From: Sutcliffiella rhizosphaerae
GTDB lineage: Bacteria > Bacillota > Bacilli > Bacillales > Bacillaceae_I
Length of the DNA: 36,378 nucleotides
Assembly: GCF_917563925.1 (NCBI RefSeq)
Contig: NZ_CAKJTJ010000034.1
Span: 1-36,378 of the forward strand
Direction of reading: 5' to 3'
The translations under genes were made by a program, and so were the position numbers. Shown here piece by piece: positions 28,930 to 36,378 of the stretch. Within the stretch, counting starts at the first letter, position 1. Every line of letters starts with the position of its first letter. The notes under the pieces are model-generated. The model did no database searches. It was not told where the DNA came from and saw only the letters and a list, made by a program, of their open reading frames with translations.

Positions 28930-29466
28930 ATGAAAGCTACTGGTATTGTTCGTCGTATTGATGACTTAGGTCGCGTAGTAATTCCGAAAGAAATTAGAAG
29001 AACCCTACGTATTCGAGAGGGAGACCCGCTTGAGATTTTCGTGGATCGGGATGGAGAGGTCATCTTAAAGAAATACTCCCCGATTAGTGAATTAAGCGAT
29101 TTCGCCAAAGAATATGCGGAAGCTCTTTATGACAGTTTAGGGCACCCTGTATTAATCTGTGATCGTGATACATTTATTGCTGTTGCTGGAAGCTCTAAAA
29201 AGGAATACCTGAATAAGAGCATCAGTGAAATCGTGGAAAAATCCATGGAAGATCGCAATTCTGTATTAAAAACGGATGAACAGCAATTGGCAATTGTCGA
29301 TGGTCATGTTGAAACACTTGCTTCCTATACAATCGGTCCTATCGTTGCAAACGGAGACCCAATAGGTGCAGTGGTCATCATGTCCAAAGAGAAATCCCTA
29401 GGTGAAGTAGAACAAAAAGCTGTGGAAACGGCTGCTGGCTTCTTAGCAAGGCAAATGGAGCAATAA
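28930..29466 (+). CDS. spoVT: Stage V sporulation regulator SpoVT
   Basis: A 178-residue forespore transcription factor. The N-terminal ~53 residues form a SpoVT/AbrB swapped-hairpin DNA-binding domain (KATGIVRRIDDLGRVVIPKE), clearly related to AbrB in this window, and the remainder is a GAF domain. SpoVT tunes sigma-G-dependent genes, up or down, including spoVT itself and ssp genes. ATG 28930 follows AAGGAGGCAAC. A sigma-G promoter lies ~105 bp upstream and a very strong terminator follows. Confidence 0.96.
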   Translation: MKATGIVRRIDDLGRVVIPKEIRRTLRIREGDPLEIFVDRDGEVILKKYSPISELSDFAKEYAEALYDSLGHPVLICDRDTFIAVAGSSKKEYLNKSISEIVEKSMEDRNSVLKTDEQQLAIVDGHVETLASYTIGPIVANGDPIGAVVIMSKEKSLGEVEQKAVETAAGFLARQMEQ

Positions 29467-29480
29467 TACTCCCTAAAATG

Positions 29481-29526
29481 AAAGTAGGACGGAAAAACAA
29501 TTTGTTTTTCCGTCCTACTTTTTTAT
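29481..29526 (+). terminator. spoVT terminator (18-bp perfect stem)
   Basis: AAAGTAGGACGGAAAAAC (29481-29498) pairs perfectly with 29504-29521 around AATTT, then T's. It is preceded by A's too, so it could act in both directions. Confidence 0.92.
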
Positions 29527-29608
29527 TGCTAGTAAGTTTTTGATTACCATTTGAGAAAAACTTGAGAGTGTGTGAAAAGTATCGGTTTTTGTTGAGGTGT
29601 ACCGCACA

Positions 29609-29699
29609 GTCGATAAAGGCATGCTTTTCGTCGATAGATTATTTTTTCCGTCGATAAAGGCTTTCTTTCCGTTGATAACTGCTTCGTTTTCATTGATAA
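29609..29699 (+). repeat. Phased array of GTCGATAA-type octamers (21-bp period)
   Basis: Five copies start at 29609 (GTCGATAA), 29630 (GTCGATAG), 29650 (GTCGATAA), 29671 (GTTGATAA) and 29692 (ATTGATAA), spaced 21, 20, 21 and 21 bp. The core is the same as in the 20164-20500 array but increasingly degenerate to the right. The rest of the 29527-29900 gap contains no recognisable gene. Confidence 0.8.
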
Positions 29700-29900
29700 A
29701 AGAGGCTCTCCGCCAAAGAGTCCCCATTTTTTCTATAAATTAAGTGCATTAAGCCCTCTCCACCGCTAATTTCACCAAAACCCTATAAGAATGTAGTACT
29801 TTCCAAGTCCAAAAGTGTGGTCAAATGGAATGCCGATGGGCAGTCAGCTTCTTGAGTTGCGCAATGTCTCGCATATCGAGATCATAAGGAGATCCACTAG

Positions 29901-30431
29901 CTACGCCAATAAAAAGCGAATTAACCCGTACATAGCAAAACCAAATAGAACAATACCAGAGCCTATTCCAGTAATGGCGCTATTGGCGACATGAAGTTTT
30001 TTGGCGATGAACAAGGAGCCAACTGATACTCCAATGAGAAGAATAGCAAGTATGTACAAACTGGCATCTTGAAAAATGTCCTTCAACCAAATAAAGTGTA
30101 TGCCGACAATAAATGCGATCCAAGGAGCTACATAATCTTGGCGCTTTGTTTTTAATAACCCAGCTGCCCCGATACCGGCAAGGAGGAACTCGATTACTAC
30201 GAAAATTAAATAATTTCGGAATACCCCTGGATCTGATAAAGCAGTTGCGGAATTCCAATGGGTTACACTTAGATAGATGCCAACCAAACTAATCAAGAGT
30301 GCTACACCTGATGCGATTCCAATGTATAATCGCCAACTTTTCTTAGGATTTTCCTGTGCCCAACCAAACCAACTAAAACTAAAAAATCCAAATATGGCAG
30401 TATACATGGCGTAATCCCTGATATATTCCAT
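29901..30431 (-). CDS. Uncharacterised six-helix membrane protein
   Basis: I do not recognise this 176-residue protein. It is strongly hydrophobic, with probable membrane helices near residues 8-25, 36-56, 73-93, 100-120, 123-143 and 151-176. Short loops contain WAQENPKKSWR and the motif HFIWLKDIFQD (112-122), and there is no signal peptide or enzymatic motif. It is a credible gene: ATG at 30431 is preceded by AAGGAGGTC at a good distance, and its composition resembles its neighbours. It lies opposite to all genes around it except abrB, between spoVT and yabM, which are adjacent in B. subtilis. It therefore looks like an accessory insertion. No promoter was identified with confidence. Confidence 0.75.
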   Translation of the reverse strand: MEYIRDYAMYTAIFGFFSFSWFGWAQENPKKSWRLYIGIASGVALLISLVGIYLSVTHWNSATALSDPGVFRNYLIFVVIEFLLAGIGAAGLLKTKRQDYVAPWIAFIVGIHFIWLKDIFQDASLYILAILLIGVSVGSLFIAKKLHVANSAITGIGSGIVLFGFAMYGLIRFLLA

Positions 30432-30570
30432 TTATAGACCTCCTTATTCAAACGCTTGCTAAGGAAAATTAAATGCATGTAGGATAGCTCCTCCGGCCAG
30501 AAGGGGAAACTAGCCTAGTCATATGCCTCAAAGAGCTGGTACAAAGTCGCATTGTTATCACAATTTTCAG

Positions 30571-30593
30571 TCTAATGCATCGCCAACATTAGA
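30571..30593. repeat. Inverted repeat in the 30432-30858 gap
   Basis: TCTAATG (30571-30577) and CATTAGA (30587-30593) flank a 9-bp centre. It could be an operator for the minus-strand membrane gene or have no function. Apart from this and the sigma-G promoter, the 427-bp gap shows nothing. Confidence 0.35.
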
Positions 30594-30759
30594 GTCAATA
30601 TAAGCGGATAGGTGACTGGAATGACCTATTACGGATTCGTTAAAAGTCAAAAATGATGGAAAAGGCGATTCCGAAATTAGTAACCTAGATATAAAGGGGA
30701 TAACACTTTCTTTTTTTCTTTATTTAGTGCATTCTATTATTGATTGTATAATCAGATGC

Positions 30760-30788
30760 GTATATTCAGAGAGGACTTCCTCATTTTA
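30760..30788 (+). promoter_or_regulatory. Sigma-G promoter upstream of yabM
   Basis: GTATA (30760-30764), 17-bp spacer, CATTTTA (30782-30788): both elements are perfect matches to sigma-G GHATR and CATNNTA, 70 bp before the start. Confidence 0.65.
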
Positions 30789-30858
30789 TGCGTGTAAGTG
30801 GTGTTCAAACACATGATCGTTCTACTTTGGCTAATTGCTAGTGAAAAAGGCGGATTTT

Positions 30859-32457
30859 ATGACAAATGACGTTTCCCCTCATCCCTATCAAAAAGTATGG
30901 AATGGTGCAATGATTTTAACAGTGGCAGGGATATTGACGAAAATACTCAGCGCTGTATATCGGGTGCCTTTCCAGAATATAGTGGGGGATGTTGGTTTTT
31001 ATATTTATCAACAAATATATCCATTCTATGGAGTGGCTATAGTATTAGCTACATATGGTTTTCCTGTAGTAATATCAAAGATTATTGCAGAGCATCCCCT
31101 AGAAGGCAGGGATTTGGCTGCTAGGAAAATAAGATGGGTCTCCTTCCTTTTCCTTCTGTTATTGGGACTGCTTTGTTTTATTCTTCTATACGTTGGCGCA
31201 TTTTCCATCGCTTCTTTAATGGGGGACGAGGAGCTTGCAGTACTTATTAAAATGGTGGCTTTTTCGTTTTTGATCCTTCCATTTGTTTCTGTGTGGCGTG
31301 GGAGTTTTCAAGGGATGGGGGATATGACCCCCACAGCGGTGTCCCAAGTTAGTGAACAATTGGTGCGGGTAGCGATAATTATTATCTTGTCCTATGCGTT
31401 GGTGAAGGCAGGTTTCAGTCTTTATGATGTAGGTGCAGGAGCCCTTTTTGGCTCTGTTGCAGGAGGATTTGCGGCTGTTTTGGTGTTGTTGTTTTTTTAT
31501 CAAAAAAATAAGCGTAGGAACATTCACCATCAAACGGCCAAAATAGAACTTCCAACATCCTTCTCTATTATCAAAGCTTTAATAGTTCAAGGAATGACTA
31601 TTTGTATTACGAGTCTTTTACTCATCCTATTCCAAATGGTGGATGCTTTTACCATATATGCTGGGCTAATCAATGGGGGGATGATGGAGGAGACTGCGAA
31701 AGAGCTAAAAGGTATTTATGATCGCGGACAGCCTCTTATTCAGCTAGGGACCGTAGTGGCAACAGCTTTTTCTCTTTCTTTAGTTCCTTTTATCATCCTT
31801 TCAGGCGGAAAAGGAAAGGAAGTGAAAGAAAAAATAAACCTTTCTATTCGGGTCAGTATTGCCGTGGGAGCAGGAGCCGCATTTGGAATTGCATGGCTGA
31901 TTACACCGATTAACACGATGCTATTTTCAAATGGAAGTGGATCGATGGTGTTAGGTGTACTCGGGTTTTCTATATTATTTTGTAGCATTTCCCTAACGGC
32001 AGCGGCCATCTTGCAAGGATTAGGGAATCCTTATTTACCGGCATTATATGTAATCATTGGAATTGCTTTGAAGTATATATTAAACATAGTGCTTATCCCT
32101 GCATTTCATACGCTAGGCGCAGCAATTAGTACCGTTACCGCATTCGGCCTTGTTGCTCTTCTTTTGCTAATCGCATTGAAAAAAAGAACTGGGAACTTAA
32201 TGATGAAAAAGTTAGCAATTACGCCATTGTTAACAAGTATTGGGATGATGTCGGCAACATTGGCTGTTTTTCTCCTTTTCACGGATCCTTATGTTGGAGA
32301 CAGTCGCCTACTATCCACGATCCAAGGCTTTTTAGGGGTAATGATAGGCGGGTTCGTTTATTTGGTGATACTAGTGAAAAATAGTTTTTTTTCAAAAGAA
32401 GAATGGATGCTCATCCCACTAGGTAAACAATTGGTAAAACTATTAAATAAAGCATAA
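30859..32457 (+). CDS. yabM: SpoVB/MurJ-family polysaccharide flippase-like protein YabM
   Basis: A 532-residue polytopic membrane protein of the MOP superfamily (MviN/MATE/polysaccharide transporter group), about 14 helices. It contains LTKILSAVYRVPFQNIVGD near the N-terminus, the SpoVB/YtgP/YabM signature, and GSFQGMGDMTPTAVSQ. Relatives move lipid-linked wall or cortex precursors across the membrane; the YabM substrate is not established. ATG 30859 has AAAGGCGG upstream; TTG 30835 and GTG 30841 are alternatives without a good site. A sigma-G promoter upstream suggests forespore expression. mazG-like yabN starts 15 bp after the stop. Confidence 0.88.
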   Translation: MTNDVSPHPYQKVWNGAMILTVAGILTKILSAVYRVPFQNIVGDVGFYIYQQIYPFYGVAIVLATYGFPVVISKIIAEHPLEGRDLAARKIRWVSFLFLLLLGLLCFILLYVGAFSIASLMGDEELAVLIKMVAFSFLILPFVSVWRGSFQGMGDMTPTAVSQVSEQLVRVAIIIILSYALVKAGFSLYDVGAGALFGSVAGGFAAVLVLLFFYQKNKRRNIHHQTAKIELPTSFSIIKALIVQGMTICITSLLLILFQMVDAFTIYAGLINGGMMEETAKELKGIYDRGQPLIQLGTVVATAFSLSLVPFIILSGGKGKEVKEKINLSIRVSIAVGAGAAFGIAWLITPINTMLFSNGSGSMVLGVLGFSILFCSISLTAAAILQGLGNPYLPALYVIIGIALKYILNIVLIPAFHTLGAAISTVTAFGLVALLLLIALKKRTGNLMMKKLAITPLLTSIGMMSATLAVFLLFTDPYVGDSRLLSTIQGFLGVMIGGFVYLVILVKNSFFSKEEWMLIPLGKQLVKLLNKA

Positions 32458-32472
32458 AAAGTTGGTGTGATA

Positions 32473-33936
32473 ATGAGGACAATTACAGTTTTAGGCTTGG
32501 GAGCAGGAGATTTGGAGCAGCTTCCAATTGGAGTATATAAAAAATTAATGGGTGCGAATCATCTTTATCTTCGCACAAAAGAGCATCCGGTGATTAAAGA
32601 ACTAGAAAAAGAAGGACTCAACTTTCAATCTTTTGATACGATATATGAACAAGAAGAGTCTTTTGCGTCCGTTTATGAAAAAATTACAGATGAACTGATT
32701 AATTTTAGTAGAGAAAATGATATTGTTTATGCTGTCCCCGGACATCCTTTAGTGGCAGAAAAAACCGTGCAGCTCTTATTAGAAAAAGAGAAGCTAGGTG
32801 TTATCAACCTAGAAATAAAGGGGGGACAAAGCTTCCTTGACCCAATGTTTACGGCGCTAGGACTCGACCCAATTAATGGGTTCCAGTTTCATGATGCAAC
32901 TTCCCTTATCAAAGATGCGATCGAACCCACCCAAGCGATGATATTTTGTCAAGTATATGACCAGTTTATCGCCTCAGAGGTAAAGCTGACATTAATGGAG
33001 CTACTACCAGATGATTATCCTGTCACCATCGTCACTGCGGCGGGATCTTCGTTGGAGCAGATTACAGAGGTCCCACTATTTGAGCTTGATCGTGTAACAG
33101 AAATTAATAACTTAACTAGTGTCTATGTCCCCCCGGTTACAGAAAAGGAAATGTTATATAAACAGTTTTCCTCTTTCCGCCAAACGATTGCTATCTTACG
33201 TGGACCTGACGGCTGTCCGTGGGATCAGAAGCAGACACATGAATCTTTAAAGAAGTATTTAATAGAAGAAGCATATGAACTATTGGACGCTATTGACCAA
33301 GAAGATACGGAAGGCATCATAGAAGAGCTTGGAGATGTGTTACTTCAAGTGATGCTCCACGCACAGATTGGGGAAGATGAGGGGTATTTCTCCATTGATG
33401 ATGTGATTGAAGGAATTAACGAAAAAATGATACGCCGTCACCCGCACGTCTTTAGTGACAGCGCGGTGGAAGATGCCGATGATGTTGTGACAAAATGGGA
33501 GCAGATTAAAGCGGAAGAAAAAGAAGAGCGTAAAGAACAGTCTCTGCTCGATTCCGTAGCAAAAGGACTACCTAATCTCACAAAAGCATACCAATACCAG
33601 AAAAAAGCAGGGAAAGTAGGCTTTGACTGGAAGGAAGTCGCACCGATGTGGGAGAAGGTAATAGAAGAATTGGAAGAGTTCCAAGTCGAAGTGAGAGGCG
33701 GGAAGGATCCAGAAAGTATTGCCTCTGAATTTGGCGATGTTTTATTTGCACTTGTAAATGTTGCAAGGTTTTATCAAATAGATCCGGAAGAAGCCGTTGC
33801 TATGACCAACCGTAAATTTTACCAAAGGTTTACGTTTATTGAAAATAAGGTAAAAGAAACAGGGAAAAGTTTTAAGGAATTTACCTTAGATGAATTGGAT
33901 GCCATTTGGGATGAAGCTAAAAAGACCGGATTATAA
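32473..33936 (+). CDS. yabN: Fusion of tetrapyrrole-methylase-like domain and MazG pyrophosphohydrolase (YabN)
   Basis: A 487-residue two-part protein. Residues ~1-220 resemble SAM-dependent tetrapyrrole/uroporphyrin methylases (TVLGLGAGDLEQLPIGVY, VPGHPLVAEKTVQLL). Residues ~225-487 are a tandem MazG domain with GCPWDQKQTHESL from Gly247, metal-binding EEAYELLDAID and EELGDVLLQ, and a second ASEFGDVLFALVNVARF. The MazG part hydrolyses NTPs to NMP and PPi, probably clearing abnormal nucleotides. This fusion is the usual Bacillus form. ATG 32473 chosen over GTG 32467, which overlaps the GGTG site. rqcP follows after 14 bp. Confidence 0.92.
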   Translation: MRTITVLGLGAGDLEQLPIGVYKKLMGANHLYLRTKEHPVIKELEKEGLNFQSFDTIYEQEESFASVYEKITDELINFSRENDIVYAVPGHPLVAEKTVQLLLEKEKLGVINLEIKGGQSFLDPMFTALGLDPINGFQFHDATSLIKDAIEPTQAMIFCQVYDQFIASEVKLTLMELLPDDYPVTIVTAAGSSLEQITEVPLFELDRVTEINNLTSVYVPPVTEKEMLYKQFSSFRQTIAILRGPDGCPWDQKQTHESLKKYLIEEAYELLDAIDQEDTEGIIEELGDVLLQVMLHAQIGEDEGYFSIDDVIEGINEKMIRRHPHVFSDSAVEDADDVVTKWEQIKAEEKEERKEQSLLDSVAKGLPNLTKAYQYQKKAGKVGFDWKEVAPMWEKVIEELEEFQVEVRGGKDPESIASEFGDVLFALVNVARFYQIDPEEAVAMTNRKFYQRFTFIENKVKETGKSFKEFTLDELDAIWDEAKKTGL

Positions 33937-33950
33937 GGGGAGAAAAATGT

Positions 33951-34220
33951 ATGCGTTTAGATAAATACTTAAAAGTATCAAGAATTATTAAGCGCCGTAC
34001 TTTGGCAAAGGAAGTTGCCGAACAAGGCAGAATATATATTAATGGTGTACAGGCAAAAGCAAGCAGTAACGTAAAGGCTGGCGATGAATTAATGATTCAC
34101 TTTGGACAAAAAATCGTGACAGCTTCCATTGATAATGTCCAGGAGAATGCAAGGAAAGAAGAAGCAACGATGATGTATACCATTTTGAAAGAAGAAAGAG
34201 TGCAACAAACAGAAGAATAG
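33951..34220 (+). CDS. rqcP: Ribosome-associated quality control protein RqcP (YabO)
   Basis: An 89-residue S4-domain RNA-binding protein of the Hsp15 family: MRLDKYLKVSRIIKRRTLAK ... GRIYINGVQAKASSNVKAGD. In B. subtilis RqcP works with RqcH on obstructed 50S subunits to add C-terminal alanine tails to nascent chains. Good Shine-Dalgarno AAGGGGAG. It lies 14 bp downstream of yabN and is probably co-transcribed with it. Confidence 0.94.
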   Translation: MRLDKYLKVSRIIKRRTLAKEVAEQGRIYINGVQAKASSNVKAGDELMIHFGQKIVTASIDNVQENARKEEATMMYTILKEERVQQTEE

Positions 34221-34293
34221 AAGGCTTGTTCTAAAAAATATTCCTTCTCATATACATGTACTATCAAGAAGTCATGATAGGTGAGGGATGAGT

Positions 34294-34596
34294 ATGAACC
34301 AATATTATGAACATCAACAAGAAAACAAGACGGTGCAAGAGCAAGATATTGTAATGAGAAGCCGCAGATTGTTAGATATCACTGGAGTAAAACAAGTAGA
34401 AAGTTTTGATAATGAGGAATTTTTACTTGAGACCGTTATGGGCTTTCTTTCGGTAAGAGGGCATAACCTTCAAATGAAAAACCTGGATGTGGAAAAAGGG
34501 ATTGTCTCGATTAAAGGGAAAATCTCAGAAATTGTCTACCTGGACGATCAACAGGGGGAGAAAGCTAAAGGGTTCTTTAGTAAGTTATTCAAATGA
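34294..34596 (+). CDS. yabP: Spore protein YabP
   Basis: A 100-residue protein with YabP/YqfC-type sequence (LLDITGVKQVESFDNEEFLL, GHNLQMKNLDVEKGIVSIKG), the same length as in B. subtilis. It is needed for cortex/coat steps of sporulation and is made under sigma-E there. ATG 34294 has AGGTGAGG at 34279-34286; ATG 34288 is too close. A possible sigma-E -35 AAATATT occurs in the 34221-34287 gap, but the downstream -10 match is poor, so I do not annotate it. It overlaps yabQ by 4 bp (ATGA). Confidence 0.92.
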   Translation: MNQYYEHQQENKTVQEQDIVMRSRRLLDITGVKQVESFDNEEFLLETVMGFLSVRGHNLQMKNLDVEKGIVSIKGKISEIVYLDDQQGEKAKGFFSKLFK

Positions 34597-35231
34597 CCCT
34601 GACAACCCAGTTTTATACCATGATAGCCATGATCGGTGTCGGGGCTTGGCTGGGGCTGGCTATAGATACGTACGGCCGTTTTCTGAAAAGGGAAAAAAGA
34701 GCCAGATGGATTGTATTTATTCACGATATTCTTTTTTGGCTCTTGCAAGGCCTCATCGCGTTCTATGTCCTGCTGTTAGTCAATGAAGGAGAGCTTCGCT
34801 TTTATATCCTCATCGCCCTTGTTTGCGGATTTGCAGCCTATCAAAGCATATTCCGATATTTTTATTTAAATTTGCTAGAAACGATTATTAAGCTAGTCCT
34901 TAACTTGTATTACTTCTTAACAAAAGTAGTAAGAATGTTAGTAGTTAAACCTATTCAATTATTAGTACAAGCCGTCTTACTAATTATACTTGGGACTTGG
35001 AAGATTATTTTCCAAGTGGTACGCTTTATACTTCTGTTAATATGGAGAGTTGTCAAACTTTGTTTACTCCCATTTAAATGGACAGGCATGTTAGCGTGGA
35101 GGCTGTTACCCGAGTCAGTTAAGAAAATTTTTCAAATTCTTTTTAAAAAACTTGAAGGATTTTTCACACTAGTAAAGAATAGGAAACATAGTATAATGAA
35201 TAGAGTAAAGAATTTCTGGAAAAAGCGCTAA
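34593..35231 (+). CDS. yabQ: Spore cortex biosynthesis protein YabQ
   Basis: A 212-residue membrane protein. Four or more hydrophobic helices occupy residues ~1-90 (MTLTTQFYTMIAMIGVGAWL, GLIAFYVLLL, FYILIALVCGF), then further hydrophobic stretches and a very basic C-terminus (KNRKHSIMNRVKNFWKKR). In B. subtilis YabQ sits in the outer forespore membrane and is required for cortex formation. Its ATG overlaps the yabP stop (ATGA), so translation is coupled. Confidence 0.92.
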   Translation: MTLTTQFYTMIAMIGVGAWLGLAIDTYGRFLKREKRARWIVFIHDILFWLLQGLIAFYVLLLVNEGELRFYILIALVCGFAAYQSIFRYFYLNLLETIIKLVLNLYYFLTKVVRMLVVKPIQLLVQAVLLIILGTWKIIFQVVRFILLLIWRVVKLCLLPFKWTGMLAWRLLPESVKKIFQILFKKLEGFFTLVKNRKHSIMNRVKNFWKKR

Positions 35232-35246
35232 GAGAGGAATGATACG

Positions 35247-35633
35247 ATGAGCGCGGCAAGAAATCAAAAAATAGCTAAAATCCATTCCGACTATTCCAAA
35301 CAGAAGCAAGAGCAACAATTAAAGCAGCAAAAAAAACGCCGTGGACTATATCGCCGTTTATCATTATTCTTTTGTATCGCACTAATATTTGGAATATTAA
35401 TGGGAAAAACCCTCTTAGACCAACGATCTATTCTTCAAGATAAAGCAGAAAGAAAAGAAGCCGTTGAACAAGAGCTAGTGAAGCTGGAAAAAACACAACA
35501 ACATTTAGAAGAAGAAATAGTAAAACTTAACGATGATGATTATATTGCAAAAATTGCCCGTCGTGATTATTTTATGTCTGAGAACGATGAGATTATCTTC
35601 AATATACCGGACGATAATACCTCAGCAGATTAG
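35247..35633 (+). CDS. divIC: Cell division protein DivIC
   Basis: A 128-residue bitopic membrane protein: cytoplasmic Gln/Lys-rich N-terminus (1-36), one helix at ~37-54 (LSLFFCIALIFGILMG), then an extracellular coiled coil (~60-98) and the conserved DDDYIAKIARRDYFMSEN-type end. It forms the FtsB-like partner of FtsL and DivIB in the septal machinery. GAGAGGAATG precedes ATG 35247. It starts 15 bp after yabQ. Confidence 0.95.
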   Translation: MSAARNQKIAKIHSDYSKQKQEQQLKQQKKRRGLYRRLSLFFCIALIFGILMGKTLLDQRSILQDKAERKEAVEQELVKLEKTQQHLEEEIVKLNDDDYIAKIARRDYFMSENDEIIFNIPDDNTSAD

Positions 35634-35641
35634 TCGTTATA

Positions 35642-35671
35642 TTGACACCTTAATTTTGCTCTAGGTATAAT
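35642..35671 (+). promoter_or_regulatory. Sigma-A promoter of yabR
   Basis: Perfect TTGACA (35642-35647), 18-bp spacer, perfect TATAAT (35666-35671), just after divIC. It separates yabR from the sporulation/division genes before it. Confidence 0.8.
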
Positions 35672-35722
35672 AGAAGGTAAAGTGATTTATTTTTTAAGAT
35701 TCTAAGGAGGAGCATTTTTTTT

Positions 35723-36184
35723 ATGTCAATCGAAGTAGGCAGCAAGTTACAGGGAAAGGTAACAGGAATAACTAATTTTGGAGCGTTTGTTGAATTGGCT
35801 GGTGGAACTACGGGTCTCGTTCATATCAGTGAAGTTGCTGACAATTATGTTAAGGATATTAACGACCACCTAAAAGTTGGTGATGAGGTACAAGTTAAAG
35901 TAATCAACGTGGAAAAGGATGGGAAGATCGGTCTTTCTATTAAAAAGGCAAGTGACACATATCGTGAGCCACAACCACGTCCAACTCAATCAACACAACG
36001 TCCAAATAATAACCAACAACGTTCAAGCCAACGACCACCACGAGGAAAAAGGGAAGAATTCCGTCCAAAGGAAAACTTTGAGCAAAAGATGGCAAGATTT
36101 TTAAAGGATAGTGAAGATCGTTTATCTTCCCTGAAGCGTAATACAGAATCAAAACGCGGAGGTCGCGGAGCAAGAAGAGGCTAA
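35723..36184 (+). CDS. yabR: S1-domain RNA-binding protein YabR
   Basis: A 153-residue protein with one S1 RNA-binding domain at residues ~1-73 (GSKLQGKVTGITNFGAFVEL, TGLVHISEVADNYVKDI, VKVINVEKDGKIGLSIKKA), as in polynucleotide phosphorylase, followed by a disordered Gln/Asn/Pro/Arg-rich tail and an Arg/Gly-rich end. It is a general stress-type protein in B. subtilis; the RNA target is unknown. Good Shine-Dalgarno AAGGAGGAGC. It has its own strong promoter and a terminator. Confidence 0.9.
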   Translation: MSIEVGSKLQGKVTGITNFGAFVELAGGTTGLVHISEVADNYVKDINDHLKVGDEVQVKVINVEKDGKIGLSIKKASDTYREPQPRPTQSTQRPNNNQQRSSQRPPRGKREEFRPKENFEQKMARFLKDSEDRLSSLKRNTESKRGGRGARRG

Positions 36185-36227
36185 CTTGCTGCTGAATATC
36201 TCATATAAAAAAGTAACATTTGATTGG

Positions 36228-36256
36228 CACGCCCTGTTTATAGGGGCGTGTTTTTT
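36228..36256 (+). terminator. yabR terminator
   Basis: CACGCCC (36228-36234) pairs with GGGCGTG (36244-36250), followed by TTTTTT. Confidence 0.85.
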
Positions 36257-36307
36257 ATGGTTCTATAATAAATGTTGGGGTTCCTACACAATTTGAAGAC
36301 ATAAAAA

Positions 36308-36377
36308 ATGCACGTAATCACCCAGTCTAATATACTTGAATTGTCGAGAAACAAGTATAGATTGGAGATACGTGCAT
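36308..36377. repeat. Imperfect long inverted repeat at the right edge
   Basis: ATGCACGTA (36308-36316) faces TACGTGCAT (36369-36377), and TATACTTG (36331-36338) faces CAAGTATA (36352-36359), leaving unequal unpaired middles and a 13-nt loop. The loop holds TTGTCGAG, one base from a Spo0A box. The window ends here, so its context cannot be judged. Confidence 0.6.
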
Positions 36378-36378
36378 A

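Noticed and set aside
36257-36378. tRNA gene after yabR
   Set aside because: B. subtilis has tRNA genes here, but no T-arm GGTTCGAATCC or cloverleaf can be drawn in these 120 bp.

Overview
The window is a chromosomal segment of a low-GC, endospore-forming Bacillaceae species. The gene order follows the origin-proximal region of Bacillus subtilis from the end of rrnA to yabR. It opens in the 3' part of a 5S rRNA and continues csfB, yaaO, tmk, darA, yaaR, holB, ricT, yabA, yabB, rsmI, abrB, metS, tatD, yabE, rnmV, ksgA, yabG, veg, sspF, ispE, purR, ridA, spoVG, glmU, prs, ctc, pth, fin, mfd, spoVT, yabM, yabN, rqcP, yabP, yabQ, divIC, yabR. I cannot name the species from sequence alone. There is no insertion sequence, prophage, CRISPR array or foreign island.

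Layout. (1) 1-679: rRNA operon end, its terminator, then a phased short-repeat array. (2) 680-8214: sporulation, replication and translation genes on the + strand. darA-yaaR-holB-ricT-yabA runs almost without gaps, and yabB and rsmI follow. (3) 8215-9126: abrB on the minus strand with two promoter candidates and three perfect Spo0A boxes, divergent from metS, which has a short leader ending in a terminator-like hairpin. (4) 9127-18349: metS, tatD, yabE, rnmV-ksgA, yabG, veg, sspF, ispE. (5) 18350-20063: purR, ridA, spoVG. (6) 20064-20827: gene-free, holding a large phased array. (7) 20828-29466: glmU-prs, ctc, pth, fin, mfd, spoVT. (8) 29467-30858: another phased array and a minus-strand membrane-protein gene absent from the B. 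subtilis order. (9) 30859-36184: yabM through yabR. (10) 36185-36378: terminator and a large imperfect inverted repeat cut off at the window edge.

Many genes carry recognisable sporulation or stress promoters: sigma-F (csfB, fin), sigma-G (spoVT, yabM, weaker sspF), sigma-H (spoVG), sigma-K (yabG), sigma-B (ctc) and Spo0A control of abrB. Sporulation timing is thus written into a block of housekeeping genes for translation (metS, ksgA, rnmV, pth, rqcP), cell-wall and nucleotide precursors (glmU, prs, ispE), repair (mfd) and division (divIC). Compared with B. subtilis, xpaC-yaaN and yazA are missing.

The least explained signal is three intergenic arrays of short octamers spaced 20-21 bp apart (203-371, 20164-20500, 29609-29699). 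All lie on the same strand and each begins about 60-90 bp downstream of an intrinsic terminator. They look like DNA-level, helically phased arrays, not genes.
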